Notes under the pieces: model-generated | Database searches by the model: none | What the model was told of the DNA's origin: nothing | Seen by the model: the letters and a program-made list of their open reading frames with translations, nothing else | In this document: positions 52,578 to 62,526 of the stretch, piece by piece | Layout: every line of letters begins with the position of its first letter | Position numbering within the stretch: position 1 is the first letter of the stretch | Made by a program: the position numbers and the translations under genes | Assembly (NCBI GenBank): GCA_027493405.1 | Contig: JAOSKV010000046.1 | Coordinates: 69,066 to 133,065, forward strand | DNA length: 64,000 nt | Origin: FEB-22 sp003105195 | Lineage (GTDB): Bacteria; Pseudomonadota; Alphaproteobacteria; Rhizobiales; Xanthobacteraceae | Direction: 5' to 3'

Positions 52578-54149
52578 ATGCACGGCACGTATCCGCGGGT
52601 GACCTACACCAATATCGGCGCCGATTTCTCCGGCCTGCAGGAGATGCTCGACGGCGCCATTCCGGCCTGCCGCAAGACCCTCGGCGCCGAGATCCCGAAC
52701 CTGATCGCCGGCGAGGCCTCCACCGCCGGGTCGCCCTATTCGGTACGCAGCCCGATCGACTCCGACCTGCTGCTCGGCACCTGCTTCGCGCCCGACCGCG
52801 CCACGGTCGCGCGCGCGGTGGCGGCCGCGCAGGCGGCCTTTCCGGTCTGGTCGCGCACCCCCTGGCAGGAGCGCGTGCGCGTGCTCGAGGACGCCTGCGC
52901 AAGGCTCGCGGCGCGCAAATACGACATCGGCATCGCGGCGCTGCTCGAGGTCGGCAAGTCCCGCTTCGAGGCGATCGGCGAGGCCGAGGAGGCCCTCGAC
53001 ATCATCCCCTTCTACGCCGCCGAGATGCGCCGCAACGACGGCTATCTGCGCGCGCTCAGCCGGGCCGTGCCGGGCGAGGCCACCTCGACGCGGCTGCGGC
53101 CCATCGGCGTCTTCGCCGTGATCGGCCCGTTCAACTTCCCCGTCGCGGTGCCGATCAACATGATCGCGGCGGCGCTGATCACCGGCAACACCGTGGTCTA
53201 CAAGCCGAGCGTCGGCGCGGGGCTGACCACCTCCCTGTTCGTGCGCTGCTTCCTCGAGGCCGGCCTGCCGCCGGGCGCGCTCAACCTCGTCTGCGGCGGC
53301 GACGAGACCGGCAAGGCGCTGATCGGGTCCGACATCGCGGGCGCGGTGTTCACCGGCTCGACCGAGGCCGGGCGCGCGATCCATGCGCGGCTCGCCTCCG
53401 GCCCGTTCGTGCGGCCCGTGATCGCCGAGATGGGCGGCAAGAACCCGACCTACGTCACCCGCACGGCGGATCTCGACATCGCGGCCGAGGGGCTCGCCCG
53501 CTCGGCCTTCGGCCTCTCGGGCCAGAAATGCAGCTCCTGCGAGGTCGCCTATGTCGACGCGCGCATCTACGACCGGTTCGTGCCGCTGCTGGTGGAGAAG
53601 ACCGCCGCCCTCAGGATCGGCAACCCGGAGGCGCGCGACGTCTTCGTCGGGCCGGTCATCAGCGAGGCCGCCGGCGCGCGCTACCAGGCCGCGGTCGCCG
53701 AGGCGCGCCGCGACGGCACGGTCCGCTTCGGCGGCCGTCGCCTCGCCGGCGACCTGTTCGATCGTGGCGTCTATGTCGAGCCGCTGATCGTCGAGGACCT
53801 GGCGCCGGATCATCGCCAGGTCCGCGCGGAGCTGTTCCTCCCCTATGTGGCGCTGCAGCGGTTCACGCGCCTCGAGGAGGCGATCGCCCGCGGCAATGCC
53901 GTCGACTACGGCCTGTGCGCCGGCTTCTACGGCAGCGATGCCAAGGACCTCGACCTGTTCCTCGACACCGCCGAGGCGGGCGTGCTCTACGCCAACCGCC
54001 GCAGCGGTGCCACCACCGGCGCCTGGCCCGGCATCCAGACCTTCGGCGGCTGGAAGGGCTCGGGCCTGACCGGCAAGAACGGCTTCGGCTTCCACTATCT
54101 GCCGCTGTTCATGCGCGAGCAGAGCCGCACGCTGATGCAGGTGACGTGA
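52578..54149 (+). CDS. Aldehyde dehydrogenase (1-pyrroline-5-carboxylate dehydrogenase-like)
   Basis: NAD(P)-dependent ALDH of 523 residues. Signatures: GVFAVIGPFNFPVAVPINM (nucleotide binding), FTGSTEAGRAIH, EMGGKNPTYV with the general-base Glu, and the catalytic cysteine in FGLSGQKCSSCEVAYV. The long N-terminus and QKCSSCE context are like RocA/PutA-type glutamate-semialdehyde dehydrogenases, though the proline dehydrogenase domain is absent. Start ATG 52578 follows GAGGGAG. Single gene convergent with the ABC transporter. Confidence 0.9.
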   Translation: MHGTYPRVTYTNIGADFSGLQEMLDGAIPACRKTLGAEIPNLIAGEASTAGSPYSVRSPIDSDLLLGTCFAPDRATVARAVAAAQAAFPVWSRTPWQERVRVLEDACARLAARKYDIGIAALLEVGKSRFEAIGEAEEALDIIPFYAAEMRRNDGYLRALSRAVPGEATSTRLRPIGVFAVIGPFNFPVAVPINMIAAALITGNTVVYKPSVGAGLTTSLFVRCFLEAGLPPGALNLVCGGDETGKALIGSDIAGAVFTGSTEAGRAIHARLASGPFVRPVIAEMGGKNPTYVTRTADLDIAAEGLARSAFGLSGQKCSSCEVAYVDARIYDRFVPLLVEKTAALRIGNPEARDVFVGPVISEAAGARYQAAVAEARRDGTVRFGGRRLAGDLFDRGVYVEPLIVEDLAPDHRQVRAELFLPYVALQRFTRLEEAIARGNAVDYGLCAGFYGSDAKDLDLFLDTAEAGVLYANRRSGATTGAWPGIQTFGGWKGSGLTGKNGFGFHYLPLFMREQSRTLMQVT

Positions 54150-54179
54150 GGGCTTCCGCGCGCTCCCGCACGGGACCCG

Positions 54180-56072
54180 TCAGCCCGCGGCGCGGGGCGC
54201 CGCCGCGGGCCGGCGGCCCCAGCGCCACGGCTTCAGCGTGCGCCAGGACGTGAGATCGATGTCGCGCACGAGCCGCGCGCCCCCGGGGCGCCATTCCATC
54301 ACCAGCTCGCGGTCGTGGAAGGCTTCCAGCTCGGGGCGGTGGCCGACGCTGATCAGCGTCGTCTGCGGCAGCCGCTCGGCCACGAGCCGCATCATCTGCT
54401 CCTGGCTCGCCCGGTCGAGCGCCGAGGTCCCTTCGTCGATCACCGCGATCGAGGGGCGGTGGATGAGCAGGCGCGCGAACGAGAGCCGCTGCTTCTCGCC
54501 GCCCGACAGCACGTGGTCCCAGGCGACGTCCGGCTCGTCGAGCCGCTCGGCCAGATAGCCGAGACCGACCGCCTCGACGAGCTCGGCGACCTGCTGCCGG
54601 TCGACCTGGTCGGCCGGCGCCGGATAGGTGGCGGCGCGGCGCAGCGTGCCGGTCGGGATGTAGGGGCGTTGCGGCAGCAGGAACAGCCGCGCGTCCCGTC
54701 CGAACAGGATCTCGCCCTGGCCCCAGGGCCACAGGCCCGCGATGGCGCGCACCAGCGTGCTCTTGCCGGTCCCGGATTCGCCGACCACCAGCACCTTCTC
54801 GCCCGGCGCGATCGTCACCTCGGTGCCGTCGACCACCGAGGTGCCGTCGTCGAGCGTGACCGAGAGGTCGCGCAGCTGCAGCGCCGCATCCTGCGTCACG
54901 CCGCGGCCGATGTGGCCGCTGCCGTTGTTCTCGCCCTCGGCGAGCGCGTCGAGCGAGAGCTGGAGCGCGGCGACGCGATGCGCCGAGGCGCTCCAGTTGG
55001 CGAAATACGGATAGTTGTCGACGATCCAGCCGAACGCCTTCTGCACGATCACGAAGGCCGAGGTGGCCTGCATCACGGCGCCGAGCGTCATCGAGCCGTC
55101 GAGATATTTCGGCGCCGCCAGCAGCACCGGCGCGGTCCAGACCACGAGGCCGCTGGTGTGCGACACCGCCGTGGTGCGCATGTACTGGACGCAGAGCGCG
55201 CGCCAGTGGCGCAGCACCTCGGCGAAGCTGCGCTCGAGGCCGGCGCGCTCCTCGGCCTCGCCGCCGAGCAGCGCGATGCTCTCGCCGTTCTCCCGCACCC
55301 GCTGCAGCACGTAGCGGTACTCGGCCTCCGCCTGGTTCTTGTCCTCGGAGACCTCGATGAAGCGGCGGCCGACCAGCAGCATCGCCGCGGTTCCGACGAG
55401 CGCATAGGCGATCGCGCCGAGCACCAGGAAGCCCGGAATGGTGACCGCGACCCCGCCGAGCGAGAGGGTGAGCGAGCCGCCGATCGTCCACAGCACGACG
55501 ATGAAGGCCGCGGCCGAAAGCACTGCGATGAGGAGCCCGGCCGCGAAATCGACCGGCGCCTCGGTCGCGACCCTCAGGTCCTCGGCGATGCGGTATTCGG
55601 GGTTCTGGTGCTCGCCGCGCACAAGGTTGAGCTGGTAGTAGCGGTCGTGCGCCAGCCAGCCGTCGAGCAGGTGCGCATTGGTCCAGGCGCGCCAGGCGCG
55701 CTGCAGCGTCATGCGCAGCCAGACATTGGTCACGCCCAGCGTGACGCTGCCGGTGGCGAGCGGCACGAAGATCAGCGCCTGCGTGACGAGCGCGGCCGCG
55801 TCCTTCTGCTCCAGGGCGTCGAAGAACCACTTGCTCCAGCGGTTGAACACGAGGTCGAGCGCGAGATTGGCGACGATCAGGACCACGAGCCCGATCGTCA
55901 GCGGCCAGGCGGCGCGCGACCCGCCCCGCCGCCAGAAGCCGAGCGCGCTCGCCCAGAACCGGCGGGCGAGCCGGGTGCGGGGCCGGTCGCCTGCAGGCGG
56001 GTGCGTGCCCGCGGAATTCGCCTGATGGTGCGGCGAAACCGCAGATGGCTCGCGGGCGTCCGACCGGGTCAT
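54180..56072 (-). CDS. SbmA/BacA-like ABC transporter (fused membrane domain and ATPase)
   Basis: Half-transporter of about 630 residues, working as a dimer. The membrane domain is of the SbmA/BacA type (NRWSKWFFDALEQKD, WRAWTNAHLLDGWLAHDRYYQLNL, NPEYRIAEDLR), followed by an ATPase domain with Walker A GESGTGKST, PQRPYIPTGTLR, signature LSGGEKQRLSFARLL and Walker B IAVIDEGTSALD. Similar proteins (YddA/BclA type) import antimicrobial peptides or vitamin-like compounds. The ATG at 56072 with GAGG before it is preferred to 56114. Confidence 0.9.
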   Translation of the reverse strand: MTRSDAREPSAVSPHHQANSAGTHPPAGDRPRTRLARRFWASALGFWRRGGSRAAWPLTIGLVVLIVANLALDLVFNRWSKWFFDALEQKDAAALVTQALIFVPLATGSVTLGVTNVWLRMTLQRAWRAWTNAHLLDGWLAHDRYYQLNLVRGEHQNPEYRIAEDLRVATEAPVDFAAGLLIAVLSAAAFIVVLWTIGGSLTLSLGGVAVTIPGFLVLGAIAYALVGTAAMLLVGRRFIEVSEDKNQAEAEYRYVLQRVRENGESIALLGGEAEERAGLERSFAEVLRHWRALCVQYMRTTAVSHTSGLVVWTAPVLLAAPKYLDGSMTLGAVMQATSAFVIVQKAFGWIVDNYPYFANWSASAHRVAALQLSLDALAEGENNGSGHIGRGVTQDAALQLRDLSVTLDDGTSVVDGTEVTIAPGEKVLVVGESGTGKSTLVRAIAGLWPWGQGEILFGRDARLFLLPQRPYIPTGTLRRAATYPAPADQVDRQQVAELVEAVGLGYLAERLDEPDVAWDHVLSGGEKQRLSFARLLIHRPSIAVIDEGTSALDRASQEQMMRLVAERLPQTTLISVGHRPELEAFHDRELVMEWRPGGARLVRDIDLTSWRTLKPWRWGRRPAAAPRAAG

Positions 56073-56299
56073 GGAATCCTCTGCCGCCGCCGAACCGGCG
56101 TGCCCGCGTTTCATCCCGGCCGGCGGCCTGCGCTTCGCATAGGATGGTTACGACGCCGTCCGGTCATGATCTTTGACGCACGTCAATGGCTTGCGCCTGC
56201 GTCCCGAAGCTCGGCGGGGCGTTTCCGCCCTCGCGAGCTCCCGGCTGGTCAAGGCGCGCCGGCCATGCGGGACTGCATGCAACCACATGGAGAACGGGC

Positions 56300-56524
56300 A
56301 TGGCCCCGGCATCGAAGCCCGCGCCCTCCCGCGTGAAGGTGCGGGAACATCGCAAGCGCCTGCGGTCGCAGGGCCTGCGCCCGATCCGGATCTGGGTGCC
56401 GGACGTGCGCGCGCCGTCGTTCCGCGCGGCGGCGCACCGCCAGTCGCTGGCCGTGGCGGCGAGCCGCCATGCGCGCGAGGATCAGGCCTTCATCGACGCC
56501 GTGTCGGATCGGGGCGAGGAATGA
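56300..56524 (+). CDS. mazE: MazE-type antitoxin (DUF3018)
   Basis: 74-residue basic-then-acidic protein: VKVREHRKRLRSQGLRPIRIWVPDVRAPSFRAAAHRQ, the DUF3018 antitoxin pattern, with an acidic C-terminal tail that would bind the toxin. Start ATG 56300 behind GGAG. Its TGA overlaps the toxin ATG (ATGA at 56521-56524), typical of a type II pair. Probably autorepresses the operon through its N-terminal domain. Confidence 0.85.
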   Translation: MAPASKPAPSRVKVREHRKRLRSQGLRPIRIWVPDVRAPSFRAAAHRQSLAVAASRHAREDQAFIDAVSDRGEE

Positions 56525-56871
56525 GGCGTGGCGACATCCGGACGGTCGCGGGCGGCCGGGACTATGCGGGGAAGCCGCGCAGGTCGTCATCGTGCAGGAT
56601 GACGCGTTCGACGCCACCGACTCGATCACCGTCTGCGCCTTCACGACCGACGAAACGGAAGCGCCGTTGTTCCGCCTGCCCGTGGAGCCGAGCGAAAGCA
56701 ACGGGCTGCGTGCGACGTGCCGCCTGATGGTGGACAAGATCACCACGGTCCCGAAGTCCAAGATCGGCGCCCACATCGGCCGCCTGGATGACGACGACGT
56801 CCTGCCTCAATCGGGCGATGCTCGTGTTTCTCGGACTGGCCGCCTCCCCGAGGGCGAAGCGGGAGGGATAG
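56521..56871 (+). CDS. mazF: MazF/PemK-type toxin, two frameshifts
   Basis: Endoribonuclease toxin. Joining frames near 56575 and 56805 gives about 115 residues: MRRGDIRTVAGGRDYAGKPR, VVIVQDDAFDATDSITVCAFTTDET, LRATCRLMVDKITTVPKSKIG and a tail AMLVFLGLAASPRAKREG. These match the PemK/MazF fold, including the GDI start and the LMVDK block. If the shifts are real, the toxin is dead while the antitoxin survives, a common decay path; if they are errors, it is an intact pair. Confidence 0.8.
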
Positions 56872-56894
56872 AAGTGCCGCAGGGGCGGCCAGCA

Positions 56895-56957
56895 GCGACT
56901 GGCTCCATGCCTCGTGCTGGATGAGAACCGCCTGCACCTCCTCGCGCACCGTCTTGC
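56895..56957 (-). repeat. Homologous fragment, copy 1
   Basis: Matches 60761-60823 at about 48 of 63 positions by eye. On the minus strand both can encode a similar helix: KTVREEVQAVLIQHEAW here. Neither copy sits in a complete gene. It lies between mazF and the BTAD regulator. Confidence 0.55.
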
Positions 56958-57010
56958 GGCGCGCGGCCTCCATGCGCATTCTGCGGCGGACATCCCCCGG
57001 CCCGATAGGC

Positions 57011-58607
57011 ATGCTCCAGATCAACCTGCTCGGCGATCTCGGAGGTCCGGCGCGACGGCGCGGCACTGCCGCTGCCGCCGTCGCGCAAGACGCGCGCGCT
57101 GCTCGCCTACCTGGTGCTCAAGGGCACGCCGCAGCGGCGCGAGGCGCTGTGCGAGCTGTTCTGGGACGTGCCGGACGACCCGCGCGGCGCGCTGCGCTGG
57201 TCGCTCTCGCGCCTGCGCCCGCTGCTCAACCAGGACGGCGCCGAGCGCCTGGTCGCCGACCGCGAGCGCGTCGGCTTCGTGGCCGAAGCCGGCGCCGTCG
57301 ACCTGATGGAGCTGCGCGCCGCGGCCGCGAACGGCCTCGAGCGGCTCGGCGCCGCCGAGCTGCGCCGCCTGCTCGCCCTCGTGCGCGGCCCGCTGATGGC
57401 GGGGCTCGAGGTGCCGAACGTGCCCGAGTTCGAGTCCTGGCGGCTCGGCCAGCAGGAGGCGGCGCGCCGGCTCCACCTGCGCCTGCTCGACGCCCTGGTG
57501 GCGCGCCTCGGTGACGATCCGCCCGCGCAGGCCGAGGCGCTGCGCCGGCGCATCGAGGTCGATCCCGGCAACGAGCCGGCTCATGTCCGCCTGGTCGAGC
57601 TGCTCGCCCAGGCCGGGCCCGCCGCCGAGGCCGAGCAGCAGGCGAAGGCGAGCGCGCGCATGCTCGCCGCCATCGGCCCCTTCGACGAGCGCTGTCTCCT
57701 CGCTGCGAGCCGCGGCCGCCCGGTGGCGCTGCCGCTGCCGCCGGAGCCGCCGCGCGCCGCGCTCGCCGCCGAGCCCCAGAGCATCCGCTTCGCCACCACG
57801 CCCGACGGCGTGCGCATCGCCTATGCGGCGACCGGGTGGGGGCCGCCGCTGCTCAAGACCGCGAACTGGATGAACCATCTCGAGCACGACTGGGAGAGCC
57901 CGGTCTGGCGCGGCCTGTTTCGCGCGCTCGCCGCGACGCGCCGCCTGGTGCGCTACGACGAGCGCGCCAACGGCCTCTCCGACTGGGAGGCCGCCGACCT
58001 CTCCCTCGACGCCTTCGTCGCCGATCTCGGCGCCGTCGCCGACGCCGCCGGCCTCGACCGCTTCCCGATCCTCGGCGTCTCGCAGGGCTGCTCGGTCGCG
58101 ATCGAGTATGCGGCGCGCCATCCCGATCGGGTCACGCACCTCGTCCTGTTCGGCGGCTTCGCGCGCGGCTGGAAGCACGGCGGCTCGCCGGCGCTGATCG
58201 AGCACGTGGAGGCGCTCAAGACCCTGATGGCCCATGCCTGGGGCCGCGACAACCCGGCCTTCCGGCAGATGTTCGCCTCGCTGTTTCTGCCGCGCGGCAC
58301 GGCGGAGCAGTTCGCCTGGTTCAACACGCTGCAGAAGCTCACCGCCTCGCCCGAGAACGCCGTGCGCCTCGTCGACGCCTTCGGCGCCTTCGACGTCCGC
58401 CGCCGCCTGCCGGAGATCCGCGTCCCCACCCTCGTCGCCCACTGCCGCGGCGACGTCTTCATCCCGATCGCGCTCGGCCGCGAGATCGCGACCGGCATCC
58501 CGGGCGCCCGCTTCCTGAGCCTCGACAGCGACAATCACCTGCTGGCGGAGGCCGACCCCGCGCTGCCGCGCTTCGTCGAAGAGATGACGGCGTTTCTCGG
58601 ATCGTAG
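57011..58607 (+). CDS. BTAD-domain regulator fused to an alpha/beta hydrolase, one frameshift
   Basis: N-terminal SARP/BTAD-like winged helix (MLQINLLGDL, KTRALLAYLVLKGTPQRREALCELFW) and bacterial transcriptional activation domain with helical repeats (residues about 90-220), then a C-terminal alpha/beta hydrolase: nucleophile elbow GVSQGCSVAIEYA, RYDERANGLSDW and a final histidine in SDNHLLAEAD. The shift near 57040 divides the first winged helix. About 532 residues. Such fusions may use the hydrolase as a small-molecule sensor or may hydrolyse the ligand. Start ATG 57011 is supported by homology rather than by a ribosome site. Confidence 0.83.
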
Positions 58608-58766
58608 GGCCGGGCGGATGCGCCGGCATCGCGTCGATCCCGTGCGTGAACGGCCGCGACCGGCCCTGCCTCGGTCGTTATCGCGCGGCGCATCAGGTGC
58701 TGCGGCAACAATCCCGGCAGGGTCTTCTGCCGCTGAGGGCAGGACAGCCGCCGCGTGACCTGGGCT

Positions 58767-59680
58767 TCAGCCGCTCGTCTCATCCTGTCCGGAGTTCATC
58801 AGGCCGATCAGTCGCGGCGCCTGCACCAGTCTTTGTGCGGCCCAATCGACCATGAGCTCGGTGATCTGCGGCAACTCCTTGGCCGGGTTCGGCGCAAACT
58901 GGACGAAGACGACATTCTCTCCGTCTCTGCACCACCCGCCGAACGTGGGAACATTGGAGATCAGGTTCTCCCAGCCGTTCAATTCGTTGATCTCGGCAGC
59001 CGTGTTGCCGCAGCCGAGCACGTGTCGGGGAATCGAGCTCAGGCACAGGAGCCCCGCCCCCAGAAGGGATTGTTGCGCGACGCGCTCAGAGAGATTCTGC
59101 CGTGCAGGTGCACTGATCTCGTCCACTCGTGCCGGCTCAGCCTGCCGATGCTCAGATGAGCATAATCGTAGTGGATCTGCTCGAAATCGAGCTCCGTCCA
59201 CGCGCTCAACTGCTCAACGCGGGACGGCTTCTTCTCGGCGAACGTCCGGCCGATGCCCGCGACCATGGAAGGTGCAGCGTGGATCGCGGAGACCGCGGTC
59301 AAGGCCGCGAGGGTGGCCGAATAGTCGGCCTCGATCAGACACTGGCTGAGAACGCTCGCATCCTCGCGGGTCGTGACCAGTGCGCCGAGCGTCGCATACC
59401 GGTTGGCCTGGTCTTCCATCCCTCTGAGGATGGACCAGGACTCCTGCGGAAGCGGAGCGACCACGCGGCACCGGTATTCGCCGCTCTCTTGATCGCGTGA
59501 CCGTCGCGTTCGATGGACGAAGACGGTCGCGGGACCGAACCGGGTCGAGACGCGATACCGGCGTGCCTCGCTCTTCTCGTACTCTTCCGCGTCCTCGAAC
59601 TGTTCGCCGTAGGCACTCACGAGATGTGCGACCATTTCGATGAACTGCTCGACATGGTCCGGAAAGACCAGCTCACGCAT
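58767..59680 (-). CDS. Hypothetical protein (second gene of an orphan operon), one frameshift
   Basis: About 300 residues after correcting a shift near 59060. Starts MRELVFPDHVEQFIEMVAHL at ATG 59680 and ends IGLMNSGQDETSG. No signal peptide, membrane helix or known domain; contains AALTAVSAIHAAPSMVAGIGRTF and LNGWENLISNVPTFGGWCRDGENV. Its start overlaps the preceding gene by 8 bases, so the two are coupled and may work as a complex. Confidence 0.65.
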
Positions 59681-60658
59681 CGGAGCGCTCCGCGCAAAGT
59701 CCGCGTCCCGACTGCCAGAACCTCTCCCGGATCCACAGCGCCCTCCGCACGGACCAGTTGGTGATGCCGCTCACGAACCCGCCGATTCCGTGAGCCGTCG
59801 GCCAGAACAACGAATAGGCGAGCTCCGTGCCGGGCCCCCGCATTCCCCACGCGCCGAGGCGCGGCGCGAAATGGTGCATCCTGTGCTCCTCCGCGTTCAG
59901 GCGGCGGCACCAGCCGGGGATCGCGTGCCGGGGCGGATCGAACGGCAGCACCATGGTGGCGAGATATCCGACGCCCGCCACAGGGTGCGGGATGCCGACC
60001 GTGACGTGCACGAGCGCGGTCTCGGCCGTGGGATCGATCGTTCGCGAAGGCGCACCGTCGTCCAGCGGCAGCTCGAGGATGAGCGAGTCGTCCCCAGGCA
60101 AGGACAGCAGGCCATGCTCCCTGAATCTGGCTGCGGTCCTTTCGAAGGCGTCCGGCGGCTGCGCGGCGGTCCAGGTCCGTGGATATCCGAGGTCCGCGCG
60201 CTGCACGGGCAACGCATCCGGCGCGAACTCGCATTGAGCGATGCCGTGCCCCATGGAGGCCTGCTCGTCCATGGTGCGCAGGAGGAGTACGGCGACCGAC
60301 TGCCACTCCGGCTCGTCCTCGTAGATGCAACAGGACGCGCGCAGTCCGAAGCGCCCGTTCTCCGAGAAGAAGGAGCCGAACACGGCCCTGCGGTTCACGC
60401 GTGCCAGATCGGGGTCGTCGGGCGCGGGCCAGCTCCCGTCGAACAGCGTCTCCACGAACGCGGTCGCGACCGGCTCGTCGTCGGACCGGCGGTCCGTCGC
60501 CTCGAACCAGAGCCGGGTCTCGTGGGGGCCGCGCTGCCCGCGAAAGCCCCGTTCGAGCGCCTCCAGCTCGGCGTCCTTCGCGAGCTCCCCGAGCACCAGG
60601 TCTTCGACGGCGGACACGGCAGTGGCGGCTTGCGTTGTGGTTGAACGGGCTTGGACAT
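59673..60658 (-). CDS. Hypothetical protein (first gene of an orphan operon), likely N-terminal frameshift
   Basis: About 328 residues. Likely start ATG 60658 (MSKPVQPQRKPPLP) with a one-base change near 60625, after which the main frame runs VSAVEDLVLGELAKDAELEALERGFRG. No known domain. FGSFFSENGRFGLRASCCIYEDEPEWQSVAVLLLRTM and the C-terminal WSVRRALWIRERFWQSGRGL are distinctive. No signal peptide or membrane helix. It overlaps the next gene by 8 bases. Unrecognised pairs like this next to toxin-antitoxin genes can be effector/immunity or defence genes, but nothing here proves it. Confidence 0.62.
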
Positions 60659-60760
60659 TCGCCGATGTGGAGGGCGATCGCAATGGCTCGGAACGCAAGC
60701 CCTCGCGCCGGGCGCGGCCAGAGCCGTTTCCAGTCGCGCGGAAGGAAATAGCTGTCGCCG

Positions 60761-60823
60761 CGACTGGCCGTAGTCCTCGCGCTGGATCAGGGCCGCCTGC
60801 ATCTCCTCCTGCGCCGTCTGCCT
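60761..60823 (-). repeat. Homologous fragment, copy 2
   Basis: Relative of 56895-56957. On the minus strand it can encode QTAQEEMQAALIQREDY. It sits in the 195-base gap between the orphan operon and the DUF808 gene; I see no full gene there. Confidence 0.55.
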
Positions 60824-60853
60824 CGCGATCGGGCGTGAATGCGCACCCTCGCC

Positions 60854-61855
60854 TCACGCGGGCGACGGCGTCCGCCGCAGGGTGCGTCTCAGCCATCGCC
60901 AGCTCGGTGCAATGGCGAACCCGACCAGCGGAATGAGCCCCGCCCCGACCGCCGATCCGACGAGCCCGGCTCCGGCGGCTGCCACCAGCCATTCCACGGG
61001 TCCCGCGAGGGCGGGAATCGCCTGGCGGGCGAGATCCGCGACCGCGTGAATGGCCGCCCCGACCGCGTGGAACCCGTAGGTCTCCAGGCCGTGCACCAGA
61101 ATGCCGCCGCCGACCCAGATCATGGCCGCGGTGCCGACGGCGCCGAGCAGCATCAGGAACGTCGGCATGCCGCGCACGATCGCGCGCCCGAACGCACGGG
61201 CGAGCCGGGCGCCCGCGGTCGCTCCCTCGCTCTGCGCCAGCGCCACGCCCGCATCGTCGGCTTTGACGATCAGCGCGACGGCGCCATAGACCGCGACCGT
61301 GATGCCGAGGGCGACCAGCGCGAGCACGGCCGTCTGGCTGACCGGATTGCCCGGCGGAATCGCCGCGATCGTGATCGCCATGATCTCTGCCGACAAAATG
61401 AAGTCGGTCTTGATCGCGCTCGCGACCTTCTCGTCCTCGAGCGTCTGCGCATTGAGCGCCACCGTGTCGAGCTGCGCCTCGTGCGCCTGCGCCCGGTGCG
61501 GCGCCAGCGCGTGGTACAGCTTCTCGACCCCTTCGTAGCAGAGGTAGGCGCCGCCCAGCATCAGCAGGGGCGTGATCGCCCAGGGCAGGAAATAGCTGAG
61601 CCCCAGCGCGACCGGCAGCAGGATCAAGAGCTTGTTGCGCAGCGACCCCGTCGCGATCCGCCGGACGATCGGCAGCTCGCGCGCCGCCGAGAAGCCGATC
61701 ACGTAGCGCGGCGTGACGGCCGCATCGTCGATCACCACCCCCGCCGCCTTCATGCCCGCCTTGGCAGCCTGGCCCGCGATATCGTCGAGCGAGGCTGCGG
61801 CCACCTTCGTGATGGCCGCGACGTCGTCGAGGAGAGCGAGGAGACCGATGCTCAC
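60854..61855 (-). CDS. DUF808 (YedI-like) membrane protein
   Basis: 333 residues from GTG 61855 (VSIGLLALLDDVAAITKVAAASLDD, the family start). About eight membrane helices, e.g. LLILLPVALGLSYFLPWAITPLLMLGGAYLCYEGVEKL, plus cytosolic KTDFILSAEIMAITIAAI. YedI-type proteins are of unknown function. Intact. Confidence 0.9.
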   Translation of the reverse strand: MSIGLLALLDDVAAITKVAAASLDDIAGQAAKAGMKAAGVVIDDAAVTPRYVIGFSAARELPIVRRIATGSLRNKLLILLPVALGLSYFLPWAITPLLMLGGAYLCYEGVEKLYHALAPHRAQAHEAQLDTVALNAQTLEDEKVASAIKTDFILSAEIMAITIAAIPPGNPVSQTAVLALVALGITVAVYGAVALIVKADDAGVALAQSEGATAGARLARAFGRAIVRGMPTFLMLLGAVGTAAMIWVGGGILVHGLETYGFHAVGAAIHAVADLARQAIPALAGPVEWLVAAAGAGLVGSAVGAGLIPLVGFAIAPSWRWLRRTLRRTPSPA

Positions 61856-61951
61856 GGGCGTTGTCCCTGCAGTGTCAGGCCGATGTTGGCTGCGCCGGAG
61901 ACCGACGGCGCCCACTTCGACAGGGTCTGCGGACGTGGGGGCATTCGGCTC

Positions 61952-62404
61952 TCAAGCCTTCCCCTCCCGCCCGTCCAGCCACTTCGCGAACACCACGCGC
62001 TCCTGCTCGTCGTAGCCGAGCGACTCGTAGAAGGCCTGCACCTGGGTGTTGTCGGGACGCACCATCAGCATGACCTTCGATATGCCGCGCTCGCGCAGCC
62101 AGGTCTCGGCGGCCGTCATGATGGCGCTGCCGCATCCCTCGCTCTGGTAGTCGGGATTGACCGCGACGTAGTAGACCCAGCCGCGATGGCCGTCGTGGCC
62201 GACCATGACGGTGGCGACGAGGATGCCCTCGGTCCGGGCGACCAGCACGGTGGAATTGTCGCCGCGGCGCGCGAAGGCGATGTCGGCCGCCGGATCGTTC
62301 CAGGGGCGGACGAGGCCGCAGCGCTGCCACAGCGCGACCGTCTCCGGCACGTCGGCGTCGGCGATCTCCGTGATCGCGAGGCGAGGGATCGCAGGCGGCT
62401 CCAT
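61952..62404 (-). CDS. GNAT acetyltransferase (YpeA-like)
   Basis: 150 residues from ATG 62404, which has a clear GGAGG. The acetyl-CoA site lies in VYYVAVNPDYQSEGCGSAIM, where Q/R-x-x-G-x-G/A is preserved as SEGCGSA; the C-terminal part has NTQVQAFYESLGYDEQERV. It resembles the YpeA group (EIADADVPETVALWQRCGLVRPWNDP). Substrate unknown. Confidence 0.9.
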   Translation of the reverse strand: MEPPAIPRLAITEIADADVPETVALWQRCGLVRPWNDPAADIAFARRGDNSTVLVARTEGILVATVMVGHDGHRGWVYYVAVNPDYQSEGCGSAIMTAAETWLRERGISKVMLMVRPDNTQVQAFYESLGYDEQERVVFAKWLDGREGKA

Positions 62405-62526
62405 CGCCAAAACCTCCGTTGAGGACGCGTCGGCAGGAGTGTGCCGCACCTCAGCCGACAGGTCACGACGCCTTGCTGTCGCGGCGCGGCGGATGTGGCG
62501 CCCCGGTCCTGCGGCGCGCCCTGCGG

